Assembly: GCF_003351105.1 (NCBI RefSeq)
Contig: NZ_NKRG01000002.1
Location: forward strand, 1 to 64,000
From: Thermosipho africanus Ob7
Lineage (GTDB): Bacteria; Thermotogota; Thermotogae; Thermotogales; Fervidobacteriaceae
Length of the DNA stretch: 64,000 nucleotides
Direction: 5' to 3'
Part shown: positions 1 to 8,637 of the stretch, one piece after another
Layout: every line of letters starts with the position of its first letter
How positions within the stretch are numbered: the stretch's first letter is position 1
Made by a program: the position numbers and the translations under genes
The notes under the pieces: generated by a model
What the model was told of the DNA's origin: nothing
The model's database searches: none
Seen by the model: only the letters and a program-made list of their open reading frames with translations

Positions 1-32
1 AAATATTAATTTTTTCCTTAACATTTAACTAT

Positions 33-1007
33 TCAATTTATTAAAGCATCTACTTTAATTTTATTTCCATTAGATTTTAGTGCTGCTTCAAAAAAAGCTA
101 AATCTTTTATTGCTTCTTCGCAATTTCCAAGATCATTTTCTTTATTATTTAATATAACCTCATAGAAATCTTCAAATTCTTCTTTATAGCCCATATTTTC
201 TTCAAAATCTATTTCTTTCTCGTTATAAAAAATTTTATTTTTTAAAACTTTTAGTGTATTCTCTTTTCCATAAATCTCAAATTGTTCTTCTTCATTGAAA
301 CTGTAAGATGCTACATAGTTTCCAATTACTCCGTTTTTAAATTCTACAATTGTACTTATAAAATCAGGTCCTGAAAGGTAGTCCGAAAAATCTTTTGTAT
401 AGGCAGTTACCCAATCAATATCACCAAAAATTAATCTCATTGCTGCAACATGGTGAACCCCTGCATCAGATAAAAATCCTCCAATATGTTGTGGCTTCTT
501 TCTCCAATCCGTTTTTGCATATTTGTTATCTTTTTTCATACCTACGAAAATTCTCCAATTAAAATATAATACTTCCTTAAAATTTTTTAAAAGATTTTTA
601 ATCAAACGGAACTTTTTTATATGCCTCCAATTTTCTGCAATATAAATCACCTTGTTGGTTTCTTTTGATACATTTAAAAGCTGTTTTGCAGATTCTACAT
701 CAGTAGAAATAGGTTTTTCGCATATTACATGTTTTCCTTTTTCTACTGCTTTTATAGCAAAGGGAACATTTAGGTGTATTGGAAGGGTTAAATCTACTGC
801 ATCTATGTAATCAGCCTCTAAAAGTTCTTCATAGGTGTCAAATACTTCTGGATTCCCAACTAATTTGGCAAATTCTTCAGCATGTTTTTTGGTACGACTA
901 GTTACCGCAACAATCTCAAACTTATCATTTAATGCTTTTAATGCGGGATAATGTAAATCTCTTGCTGCAATACCACAACCGACAATTGCTAAACGTATTT
1001 TTTTCAT
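33..1007 (-). CDS. Gfo/Idh/MocA-family NAD(P)-dependent oxidoreductase
   Basis: The 324-residue protein starts with a Rossmann fold: GCGIAA lies at residues 10-15 in a nucleotide-binding strand-loop-helix. EKP at 97-99 is the family's conserved motif, with the Lys expected near the nicotinamide. A C-terminal alpha/beta domain contains the GGFLSDAGVHH segment near 176-186, where the family places catalytic Asp/His residues. The family oxidises or reduces sugars, inositols and related polyols in the cytoplasm. The substrate cannot be read from the sequence. It is divergent from the exporter operon, and what lies downstream is outside the window. Length is normal for the family. Confidence 0.9.
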   Translation of the reverse strand: MKKIRLAIVGCGIAARDLHYPALKALNDKFEIVAVTSRTKKHAEEFAKLVGNPEVFDTYEELLEADYIDAVDLTLPIHLNVPFAIKAVEKGKHVICEKPISTDVESAKQLLNVSKETNKVIYIAENWRHIKKFRLIKNLLKNFKEVLYFNWRIFVGMKKDNKYAKTDWRKKPQHIGGFLSDAGVHHVAAMRLIFGDIDWVTAYTKDFSDYLSGPDFISTIVEFKNGVIGNYVASYSFNEEEQFEIYGKENTLKVLKNKIFYNEKEIDFEENMGYKEEFEDFYEVILNNKENDLGNCEEAIKDLAFFEAALKSNGNKIKVDALIN

Positions 1008-1068
1008 TCCCTCACCCCCCTTTTGTCAATTACAATATAATTGTACCATATAACTATTTTAATTTTAT

Positions 1069-1097
1069 TTGACATAATTTATTAAACATGATAAAAT
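1069..1097 (+). promoter_or_regulatory. Sigma-70-type promoter for the ABC exporter operon
   Basis: A perfect -35 TTGACA (1069-1074), a 17-base spacer and -10 TAAAAT (1092-1097) lie upstream of the exporter genes. The transcript would have a leader of about 110 bases. It contains a G-rich patch (about 1129-1142) and a short A/T palindrome near 1165, but no convincing riboswitch or peptide ORF. The divergent oxidoreductase gene may use TGGTACAAT on the other strand (1040-1048), which is weaker. Confidence 0.7.
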
Positions 1098-1213
1098 AAA
1101 CTTTGATTTTTTTTTCACAAAATTACGAGGGGGTGGATGGAGTGATTATCAATTAAATTATCTAGAAAAATATTTTCTTATAACTTACATTATTTACAAA
1201 TAGGAGGATTCAT

Positions 1214-2164
1214 ATGAAGCAGTTTTATAAATATTTTTTCACATACCACAAATTACTTTCTAAAAAACTAATGTTTAAAAAATTATTTATTGATATTTGT
1301 TACATTTTATCATCGATTTTGTCTATTATACTCCCAATTTTTCTTGGAAAGATTGTAGACAGTTTTTTAAACTTAAATTTTTCGTATCCTTTTTTTGTTT
1401 TTATTCTTTTGTATGTTCTGTATTTTATATTTTCTGAAATTAGTTCTTTTTTTAGAATCACTTTTTATCTTGTTGATGGTCCAAAATATCTTTTTGAAAA
1501 AGCAATATTTACTGTTTTGAAAAAATCAGATTTAGAAGTAAATCCTAAAAAGGAAATGGATAGAATTTTTAGTTTTGAGCATGTCTTTGAATTTTTTTAT
1601 GGAAGTTTTGCTATTTTCGTTTTTATCCTACCATTCTTAGTTTTATTTTCATCTCTAATGATATTTATAAACAGCTGGAAAGTAGGATTATTAATGATTT
1701 TTAATTTCTTTCTTTTGCTATTTTCTTCAAATAAAAAAGTAGATGCAGAAAGTAAGATTTCAGAAAAGATGAATGAATCAGAATATAATGTTACAAATAC
1801 ACTTTCTGATCTTTATTCAGGTTACGAAGAAATTAGAAATTATAACTCTCTTTTTTTTAGTTTGAAATGGTTAAAAGATGGATATAATTCTTTGGTGAAA
1901 GCTTACGATCTCTTCGGTAAATCTGAATTAAAGTTTGGATTATCTTATGAACTATTTTCAGCAGTTATAATCCCAATAGTAATAATATTTATAAGCTTTG
2001 AAGTTTTTAAAGGCAATTTGACTCCAGGAATTGCCATTATGATCTTAAGGTACGTTGAAAATGTTAAAAATTATTCAGAAGTTTATATTAATGACAGCGA
2101 TTATATTGCGTGGGCTGCTTCTAGAGCTAAAGATGCTTATGATAATTATTTAAGAGAGGTGTAA
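1214..2164 (+). CDS. ABC exporter membrane domain only (split type), TMD 1
   Basis: A 316-residue hydrophobic protein with about six predicted membrane segments (near 27-50, 57-80, 130-155, 155-175, 243-265 and later), in the type IV ABC exporter style. It stops where a nucleotide-binding domain would normally follow. The ATPase is the next gene, two bases downstream and in a different frame, so this is a true split rather than one point mutation. A GGAGG site precedes the ATG. It probably forms one half of an exporter with the product of 2907-3839. The substrate is unknown and no peptide precursor gene is visible nearby. Confidence 0.8.
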   Translation: MKQFYKYFFTYHKLLSKKLMFKKLFIDICYILSSILSIILPIFLGKIVDSFLNLNFSYPFFVFILLYVLYFIFSEISSFFRITFYLVDGPKYLFEKAIFTVLKKSDLEVNPKKEMDRIFSFEHVFEFFYGSFAIFVFILPFLVLFSSLMIFINSWKVGLLMIFNFFLLLFSSNKKVDAESKISEKMNESEYNVTNTLSDLYSGYEEIRNYNSLFFSLKWLKDGYNSLVKAYDLFGKSELKFGLSYELFSAVIIPIVIIFISFEVFKGNLTPGIAIMILRYVENVKNYSEVYINDSDYIAWAASRAKDAYDNYLREV

Positions 2165-2166
2165 AA

Positions 2167-2910
2167 ATGTTTGAAAAATTAGAATTTATTAACGTAAATT
2201 TTTCATATGAAGGTAGAAAAATAATTAATAATCTAAATTTTGAAATTAAAAACGGCGAAAAAATATCAATAGTAGGTTCAAGTGGTGAAGGAAAATCCAC
2301 TTTAATAAAGCTAATTTTAAGATATATTAATCCTGATTCAGGACACATACTTGTAAATGGAAAACCATTAAATAGCATTGAAAATTGGTATGAAATAGTT
2401 GGAGTTTTAAGTCAAAGAACCCATATTTTTAACAGAAGTATAAGGGACAATCTGTTGATAGCAAAGCATGATGCAACTGACAAAGAATTATACAATGCTT
2501 TAGAGTTTGCAGGTTTAAGCGATTTTTTAAAAACAAGAACTTTAGATACTATCCTTGGAGAAGAAGCTAGAAATATATCTGGCGGAGAAAGGGCAAGAAT
2601 TTCTCTTGCAAGGTTAATTTTAAGAAATCCTGAATTTGTTATTCTTGATGAACCTTTAGAAGGAGTAGACAAACTTGTAGAAAAAGAAGTAATAAATAAT
2701 ATTAAGGACTTTGTAGAAGATAAGACACTAATACTGATTTCACATCGATTTTCAATATTGTCTCTTACCGATGAATTTGCAGTCTTGGAGAATGGAGAGA
2801 TAAAAGAAAAAGGAAAATTTAGTGAACACTCCGATAAAAGTCTTTTAAAAAAGTTTTTCAAAGCAGAACAAGAATTGACAGAAAAATTTAGAAGGGATGA
2901 AAAAAAGTGA
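2167..2910 (+). CDS. ABC exporter ATPase (stand-alone nucleotide-binding domain)
   Basis: A 247-residue ATPase with every catalytic motif intact. Walker A GSSGEGKS is at 37-44, the Q-loop Gln at 83, the signature ISGGE at 137-141, Walker B with catalytic Glu in ILDEP at 159-163, and the switch His at 193. The sequence resembles NBDs normally fused to exporter membrane domains (MdlB/MsbA-like) rather than importer ATPases. It lies between two membrane-domain genes and overlaps the second by 4 bases. Because only one NBD is encoded, a homodimer of it probably serves both membrane halves. Confidence 0.9.
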   Translation: MFEKLEFINVNFSYEGRKIINNLNFEIKNGEKISIVGSSGEGKSTLIKLILRYINPDSGHILVNGKPLNSIENWYEIVGVLSQRTHIFNRSIRDNLLIAKHDATDKELYNALEFAGLSDFLKTRTLDTILGEEARNISGGERARISLARLILRNPEFVILDEPLEGVDKLVEKEVINNIKDFVEDKTLILISHRFSILSLTDEFAVLENGEIKEKGKFSEHSDKSLLKKFFKAEQELTEKFRRDEKK

Positions 2911-3839
2911 AGATATTTGTAAAATGGATATTTAAGATGCCAAAAAAATATCTTTGTTCACTATTTGGATTAAGCTTTTTAAGTGTACTGTCAACTATAT
3001 TTATTTCGTATTCATCAATTTTGAGTAGAGATTTAATAAATAAAGCAGCTTTAAAAAATGAAAACTATGTCTACTATGCAATTTTATTTTTTCTTGCAGT
3101 ATTGGTAAGTCATATTTTTTTACTTTTTCAAAGATGCCTTTCATATTATTTTATTGGAAGATATTTGAATTTTTATGGTACCTATTGTTATAAAAAAATT
3201 ATGTCTAAAGATTATTTAAATTTTTCAAAAAAAACATCATCATTTTATTCACAAATTTCTTTTAGAACAGTTAAAGATATGATCAATTTTGTAAGTAACA
3301 ACGAAAGCACAGATGGGGTAGTATTTGCACTAAAAATATTTACATATATTTCAGCAATGTATTATATTGATAAGCTTTCAGGAATATATATGATAATATT
3401 TTCAATTTTAATTTTGATTACTCTTGCAATTTCAAACTCATTTTATTATAAAAATTTGAAACAATTAAATGATGAGTTTTTAGAAATAAAATCTTATGTT
3501 GCAGATACATTTTCTGGTATCCAAGAAATTAAATTATTTAATGCTAAAAAGGCAGAATTTGAAAATTATAAAAAAAGGACAAATTATTATTGGAAAAAAA
3601 CTAAATCAGTTTATATTATTGATCAAATCTTATCTAATTTTTCAAGAAACTTGTTCTCCATGATATTCTATTTTTTAGTAATTAAGCAAGGAATAAATTT
3701 AAAAGATCCCGGAAGTTTTTTTGCATTGACAAACCTGTTTCTTCTACTCAGGTACCAATTATTTACTTCACTCGGTGTTTGGGATAATATTAGAACTGCT
3801 GTTATTTCTGCAAAACAATTAGAAGAAAATGTTGGCTAA
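2907..3839 (+). CDS. ABC exporter membrane domain only (split type), TMD 2
   Basis: A 310-residue exporter-type transmembrane protein that starts within the ATPase stop codon (GTGA overlap). Hydrophobic segments lie near 15-38, 55-75, 140-175 and 245-275. It ends at SAKQLEENVG, exactly where exporters pass from TM6 to the NBD, and a strong terminator follows at once, so no NBD has been cut off recently. It is distinct in sequence from the first membrane gene, which suggests a heterodimeric membrane unit. Confidence 0.8.
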   Translation: MKIFVKWIFKMPKKYLCSLFGLSFLSVLSTIFISYSSILSRDLINKAALKNENYVYYAILFFLAVLVSHIFLLFQRCLSYYFIGRYLNFYGTYCYKKIMSKDYLNFSKKTSSFYSQISFRTVKDMINFVSNNESTDGVVFALKIFTYISAMYYIDKLSGIYMIIFSILILITLAISNSFYYKNLKQLNDEFLEIKSYVADTFSGIQEIKLFNAKKAEFENYKKRTNYYWKKTKSVYIIDQILSNFSRNLFSMIFYFLVIKQGINLKDPGSFFALTNLFLLLRYQLFTSLGVWDNIRTAVISAKQLEENVG

Positions 3840-3876
3840 AAAATCTCTGCCCCCAGGGGCAGAGATTTCATTTTAA
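3837..3876. terminator. Bidirectional intrinsic terminator between convergent genes
   Basis: A 13-bp perfect stem (AAATCTCTGCCCC against GGGGCAGAGATTT, 3841-3868) with a two-base apical loop lies immediately after the exporter stop codon. It overlaps the stop codon (3868-3870) of the convergent coiled-coil gene. There is a T-rich flank in both directions: six T on the minus strand, and TTTCATTTT on the plus strand. Confidence 0.85.
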
Positions 3877-4191
3877 TATTTCAAAAATTAAAAAGACTAT
3901 AAAAACGATTATAATTGAGTATTCAAAAATATTATCTTTTAAAAATCTCTTAGCTTTAAAAAAATCATCATTCATTTTTTCCAATTTTAAATTTAGCTGT
4001 TTTATTTGAGCTTCTAAATCGTTGTTTATTTTAATGTATTCATCTAATTTGGAAAGCGTTCTTTTGTAACTATTTAGTATTTCACTGAGACTTTTTTCAA
4101 TTACTTCAATTGAATCATTGTATGTTTTTAATTTTTTTACTTCAGAGTTGATCTTTTTAAGAGTTTCTTCAACTTCAAACATTTCTTCCAA
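3868..4191 (-). CDS. Small coiled-coil protein with C-terminal membrane anchor
   Basis: A 107-residue protein of unknown function. Residues about 5-80 are strongly charged with Leu/Ile heptad spacing, as in a coiled coil. Residues about 88-106 form one hydrophobic segment, so it is probably tail-anchored with the coiled coil in the cytoplasm. The start is TTG: GGAGGG lies six bases upstream, better placed than for the in-frame ATG at 4182. It follows the helicase gene by two bases, so the two are co-transcribed, although no shared function can be read from it. Confidence 0.65.
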   Translation of the reverse strand: MEEMFEVEETLKKINSEVKKLKTYNDSIEVIEKSLSEILNSYKRTLSKLDEYIKINNDLEAQIKQLNLKLEKMNDDFFKAKRFLKDNIFEYSIIIVFIVFLIFEILK

Positions 4192-4193
4192 AA

Positions 4194-6773
4194 TTATCCC
4201 TCCAATTCTAAAGTTAATTTTTTTAGCTCTTTGTACAAAGAATTTAAAATAATTTTAGCTGATAATGATTTGTCTATATAATAATATTTTTTGACTATAC
4301 TCTTGTCATAATTATACTTTAGAAAAACTCTATAAAATTCCTCAAAATGATCAAATTTTTCTAGAAATATAAAGATTTTTTCAATGAAATTACTAGAAAA
4401 GTAATTAGAATTTTTGCAAAAAAATTCCCATTCTGGAATAATTTTTTTGATATTTTGATTTAAAATTAATTTCAAAAAAACACTAATAAGGTTCATAGAA
4501 ATATTTTTATTGTATTTACTAAGACTTTTATATATAATTTTGATCTCGTAATCTTCAAGCTGATTTAATATATCTAAAAACTTTAAAATTTTTTCTTCCT
4601 TAATTTCTTTGTTTAATTCATCTAACATATCACTATATGAATGTTTTGAAAAGTAGTTAGTTATAAAATTTTTTATGTCATTGTTGTTTGAATAATTTCT
4701 AGACATTTCTACTAAATAATACAAAGATTTTCTTTTCCTTTTTTCAATTTCATCATATATAAAATTAATTAGAAACACTATATAATCTTCAATATCTTTA
4801 TCTTTTAATAATTTGTAAGTTTCTTCAACATAATTTTTAAATTTATACCGAGAAACAAATTTTAATAAGTTCAACAATACTACCTCTTTGGTAAATTTCT
4901 TTAATACTATCTCGTAGATTATATTTTTATTATCATACCGAATTGTATAGTCATCTATAATTCCTAAAATTGATAACCTATAGAGAATCTTTTCAACATA
5001 CTTATCCTTTGTTTGAAGCTTTACAATATTTTTTTTGAAATTATTTGAATTTTCCCTTAACTTATTAAAAAAATGAATAATTTCAATTATTTCATATTTT
5101 TTACCTGGAAATGATTTCAAATGAAAATACAACTGAATTGATACATCGTCTTTTATTTGAGAAGTTTTAAAAATTTCTTTAATAACAGAAACATCATTAT
5201 CTGTATTTAAGAGATAATCAGTTAATGTGCGAGAATGTTCCGTAAATATTAAATAACATATAGCTTTATTTTTGTCTCTTCCAGCCCTTCCTGCCTCTTG
5301 GTAAAATGATTCTATCGATGAAGGTAAATTATAATGTATTGTATATCTTATATTATCTTTATCAATTCCCATTCCAAAGGCTTTGGTTGCAACTAGAACT
5401 GGAAATTTGTTCTCTTTAAATTGTGTTTGTATAATTTTCTTTTGTATTTCATAATTTGAAATTTTTATTTTTTTAGGAACTTTTCCAGAATAAAATTTTG
5501 AATTTATTCCAAATTCATTCAAATATTTATGTATGTATATAATACCATCTTTTCCATTTATTTTACTTGAAAATATTATTCCTGAAAGTTTTTCTAGGCT
5601 AACTTTAAATCTGCTTGGTAAATCATATTCTAATATCCACTTTAAAATTTTTCTTTTATCTTTTCCTCTAAAAATATTAAACTCAAGTTCATTTCTTTCA
5701 TAAGATTTAGGAAAAATTACAGATTCAAATGAAAGAATATTAAGCTCTTTTTGTATATCTATTAAAACAACATTTGAAGCAGTCCCTGTTAAAGCTAGAA
5801 TTATAGGTTCACATTCTATTGTTTTTATTATATTATCATAAAGTTTTAGATAAGAAGTTCTAAAATCATGCCCCCATTCAGAAATACAATGGGCTTCGTC
5901 TATTACAAAAAAAGGAATTGAGTAATTCTCTAAAAACTGTATTAAAATTTTTCTAAAACTTTTCATCTGTAATCTCTCTGGAGAAATAAATAAGTATTTT
6001 ATTTCACAATCTAATATCTTTTTATATAATTCAGTTTTTTCAATACTACCTATGTTACTGTTTATATATGCATTAGATTTAATTCCTAAATTGCTAAGAT
6101 TATTGCATTGGTCGATCATAAGAGAATTTAATGGGTCAACAATAACAATCATTCCTGGTTGAAATAAAGCACTAAACTGATAACATAGAGATTTACCAGA
6201 ACCTGTCGGAAGAAGACCTATAGTTGATTTTAGCGAAAGAATATTTTTTATTATTTCAATTTGGCCTTCTCTAAATTCTTCTTTTCTAAAAATATTTTTC
6301 AAAAAATATTTTAAAACTTCTTCTTTACCTTCTAAATTGTATTTGATAGGTAGAAATTTATAAAAATCATATTTAACTTTTGATTCTAGAGTGTTTGGGA
6401 ATACATACATGTAATTATTAGAATTAATTTTTGTTTTTTCAGTATTTGTATAACCTATGTTAATCACTAAGTCATACGAATTATACTCAACTTTGCAATT
6501 TAACATATTTTGATTTTTTACATCAAATGCAATATCCGGGAAATTTAAGTCATTTAGCTGGGCTATTTTTCGAATATTGTTTATAAAATCAATCATTGCG
6601 ATTTTCGCAAACTCAAAATCTCGTTCAATAATTAAAATTTTCCATTTTTCTTTGTTAAAAAACAGTCCATCAATAATGGATTCAATCAATGCTTTATGAA
6701 GCCATGCAGATAATATTCCTATTTCCTTTCTCCCCAAAGAAAGAATTTCTCTTTCTAAAAAAATGGAAGGCAA
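4194..6773 (-). CDS. RecQ-family superfamily 2 DNA helicase (N-terminus unresolved)
   Basis: As drawn from a TTG start the protein has 859 residues. Walker A (PTGSGKS, 189-195) is preceded by the FREGQ motif at 167-171, typical of RecQ motif 0. DEAH is at 292-295 followed by CISEWGHDFR, and LTGTA and QEAGRAGRD complete the helicase core. Residues 1-150 form an extra N-terminal domain. The C-terminal about 300 residues are long for RecQ and show no recognisable HRDC. AGAGGA lies nine bases before the TTG, so this start is possible. However, the frame stays open and protein-like for another 71 codons upstream and joins the ComF frame (see 6774-6986). Role: 3'-5' unwinding in repair or recombination. 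Confidence 0.85.
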   Translation of the reverse strand: MPSIFLEREILSLGRKEIGILSAWLHKALIESIIDGLFFNKEKWKILIIERDFEFAKIAMIDFINNIRKIAQLNDLNFPDIAFDVKNQNMLNCKVEYNSYDLVINIGYTNTEKTKINSNNYMYVFPNTLESKVKYDFYKFLPIKYNLEGKEEVLKYFLKNIFRKEEFREGQIEIIKNILSLKSTIGLLPTGSGKSLCYQFSALFQPGMIVIVDPLNSLMIDQCNNLSNLGIKSNAYINSNIGSIEKTELYKKILDCEIKYLFISPERLQMKSFRKILIQFLENYSIPFFVIDEAHCISEWGHDFRTSYLKLYDNIIKTIECEPIILALTGTASNVVLIDIQKELNILSFESVIFPKSYERNELEFNIFRGKDKRKILKWILEYDLPSRFKVSLEKLSGIIFSSKINGKDGIIYIHKYLNEFGINSKFYSGKVPKKIKISNYEIQKKIIQTQFKENKFPVLVATKAFGMGIDKDNIRYTIHYNLPSSIESFYQEAGRAGRDKNKAICYLIFTEHSRTLTDYLLNTDNDVSVIKEIFKTSQIKDDVSIQLYFHLKSFPGKKYEIIEIIHFFNKLRENSNNFKKNIVKLQTKDKYVEKILYRLSILGIIDDYTIRYDNKNIIYEIVLKKFTKEVVLLNLLKFVSRYKFKNYVEETYKLLKDKDIEDYIVFLINFIYDEIEKRKRKSLYYLVEMSRNYSNNNDIKNFITNYFSKHSYSDMLDELNKEIKEEKILKFLDILNQLEDYEIKIIYKSLSKYNKNISMNLISVFLKLILNQNIKKIIPEWEFFCKNSNYFSSNFIEKIFIFLEKFDHFEEFYRVFLKYNYDKSIVKKYYYIDKSLSAKIILNSLYKELKKLTLELEG

Positions 6774-6986
6774 TGTAGGAATTCCTCTAAGTATAATATT
6801 GTTATATATCTTTGCAATAATCGAGATCTTTGAATCATTTTTATGTTTTTTTTCATAATGTTTTTCAATGTTAAATGCTAGTTCATTATTTTTTATATTA
6901 TTTAGTAACTTTTTTGGAATGAAACCTGCAAAAAATAAATTACTATCATTACTTTTATTTGAAACAGTTTTTGCTAAAAAAAATTC
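6774..6986 (-). other. Open, protein-like upstream extension of the RecQ frame without ATG/GTG/TTG
   Basis: Reading the helicase frame upstream of its TTG gives 71 further codons without a stop, back to TAG at 6987-6989. The stretch contains no ATG, GTG or TTG, yet encodes plausible protein (…FFAGFIPKKLLNN… then …IYNNIILRGIPTLPSIF…). It overlaps the 3' end of the ComF gene at a run of eight T on the minus strand (6976-6983 as A on plus). Removing one T would turn the ComF C-terminus from GIFFSKNCFK-stop into GIFLAKTVSNKS…. That is closer to the Leu-Ala-rich end I expect for ComF proteins, and it runs directly into RecQ. Confidence 0.6.
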
Positions 6987-7554
6987 CTATTATTTTTTTA
7001 ACTTTTAATTGTTTTAGCCGATTAGCAATTTCTAAGAATGTTTTTCCAGAAGATATAATATCATCAAAGAGAATAACATTTTTGTTCTTTATTCTTTCCT
7101 CATCAATCTCAATGTAATCTAAAAAATTTACTTTTCTTCCTGAAAGATGTTTTTCTTCTTTTTCAATTTTGTTTGATATTATACCATATCCATCTTCTAT
7201 GTTCAGTAATTTAGAAAATTTCTTAGAAAAATATTTATATCTTTTTTCTGTTTCAGCTTTCTTAGATGCTGGTATTGTTAAAAATATAAAATCTTCACTT
7301 ATAATATTCAATTTTTTAATAGAGGGTACCAATTTTTTTATAATCTTTTTTTGTGCTTGTTTGTTTCCATTTTTAAATTTAAAAACTAAATTTCTAAAAT
7401 CTAATTCGCTCTCATCCAAAACAAAATCAGAAAAAGAATTTTTTGGATAATAATGCTCCAAACAATAAATTTGATAATTTTCTATTTGTTCAATTATTTT
7501 AAATTTTTCCTTTTGATTATCAAATTTTTCTAATTCATTTATAAATTCATACAT
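6955..7554 (-). CDS. ComF-like phosphoribosyltransferase-fold protein
   Basis: About 200 residues with the type I PRTase motif FDDIISSGKT near residue 165, which is the PRPP-binding loop. Upstream is the LSGRKVNF-like segment seen in ComF proteins. The N-terminal zinc ribbon of classical ComF is absent. The ATG at 7554 is chosen; a TTG four codons upstream would overlap the preceding gene by 11 bases and has no ribosome binding site. ComF proteins act in DNA uptake, and here the gene sits directly ahead of a helicase. The last ten residues probably come from a wrong frame after the T8 tract, and the real product may be a ComF-RecQ fusion of about 1,120 residues. Confidence 0.75.
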   Translation of the reverse strand: MYEFINELEKFDNQKEKFKIIEQIENYQIYCLEHYYPKNSFSDFVLDESELDFRNLVFKFKNGNKQAQKKIIKKLVPSIKKLNIISEDFIFLTIPASKKAETEKRYKYFSKKFSKLLNIEDGYGIISNKIEKEEKHLSGRKVNFLDYIEIDEERIKNKNVILFDDIISSGKTFLEIANRLKQLKVKKIIGIFFSKNCFK

Positions 7555-7555
7555 C

Positions 7556-8620
7556 TTAATCTTCAACTAATGTAATTTTTAAAATTACTGGGTTATGATC
7601 TGTAAATTCAAAATTCAAGTCAATATTTTTCACATAGTCTATTTCAATATTTGGCGAAACATAAAAACCATCAATAACAGTAACAAAACTTTGCCCAGGA
7701 ATATATTTTGTTTTAAGAGATCTATTTGTTGGAACAGTATTATCAATAGCCCATTTCCATCCCTCAAGTTTGAAAAAATCCGGAAGTTTAATATAAGATT
7801 CAGGTTTTTCTTCTGTATATTTAAAGTCTAAATTATCAAAAAATTCACTATTCCAATCTCCACCTATAATTACATAATTCCCAAGTTCGAATTCTTTTTT
7901 AGCTGTTTCCATTATAAATTTTAATTGTTGTTCTCTAAGCTTTCCACCTGGATCATAAGCACTTGGATGTATATTCAAAATAACCAAATCTTTTCCGTTT
8001 TTTACTTTCATCCTTGTTAATATAAGACATCTATCAAGCTGAAAAAGTCTAGTGGGCCACTCATATTCACCTGGTAGAGCCATTCTCAAAGCTTCATCAA
8101 TTTTATACTTCGAAAATGTTGCAAGCCCTGCTTCAATTTTTCCAGTAGGATTTAGATAAGGAACCGGAACAAATAATACTTTGTAATTGTAAGCAAATGC
8201 AATATTATAATTTTTAAAAACATTTTCTTTTAAATAATCTAGCTCATCAACATACCCCGATCTTCTACTATTTCTGTCAATTTCTTGTATAAGATAAATA
8301 TCCGCTTCATTTTTTATAAGTATTTCTTTTATCCCTTCAAGATTTTTTAAAACATCATTTTTGTCAGTTATAGCCTTTTTACCTCCATCCATGAAAAAGT
8401 CCATATCTTTTCCTAAACCACCGTAACCTATATTCCAATCAAATATAGTCAACCTACTACTATCAATTGTTAATGTTGAAACATTCTCTACTTCAATTTT
8501 CTCTATTTTTTCAGGTTTATAATCAGTAAGTGTACCAATTAATATTAATATTCCAAAATATCCTGCAATAACTAATGCAATAGATATCAACAATATAAGA
8601 GTTAATTTTATATATTTCAT
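7556..8620 (-). CDS. Membrane-anchored endonuclease/exonuclease/phosphatase family protein
   Basis: A 354-residue protein with one N-terminal membrane segment or uncleaved signal (about 7-28), followed by an EEP fold. The metal and catalytic motifs are visible: WNIGYGG (first Asn), LIQEIDRN (Glu), NIHPSAYD, GGDWNSEF (Asp/Asn) and the final TDHNPVI (Asp-His pair). The active domain should therefore lie outside the cytoplasmic membrane. The family includes DNases, phosphodiesterases and lipid phosphatases, and the substrate cannot be deduced. AAAGGGG precedes the ATG. It overlaps or abuts the ComF gene, so one transcript is likely. Confidence 0.8.
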   Translation of the reverse strand: MKYIKLTLILLISIALVIAGYFGILILIGTLTDYKPEKIEKIEVENVSTLTIDSSRLTIFDWNIGYGGLGKDMDFFMDGGKKAITDKNDVLKNLEGIKEILIKNEADIYLIQEIDRNSRRSGYVDELDYLKENVFKNYNIAFAYNYKVLFVPVPYLNPTGKIEAGLATFSKYKIDEALRMALPGEYEWPTRLFQLDRCLILTRMKVKNGKDLVILNIHPSAYDPGGKLREQQLKFIMETAKKEFELGNYVIIGGDWNSEFFDNLDFKYTEEKPESYIKLPDFFKLEGWKWAIDNTVPTNRSLKTKYIPGQSFVTVIDGFYVSPNIEIDYVKNIDLNFEFTDHNPVILKITLVED

Positions 8621-8637
8621 ACCCCTACCCCTTTCTT

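Noticed and set aside
1120-1190. Possible leader peptide or riboswitch in front of the ABC exporter
   Set aside because: The G-rich patch and short A/T palindrome give no ORF longer than about eight codons and match no riboswitch motif.
2412-2861. 149-codon open frame on the minus strand inside the ABC ATPase gene
   Set aside because: It is antisense to a gene with all ATPase motifs, and the encoded sequence is low-complexity without motifs or ribosome binding site.
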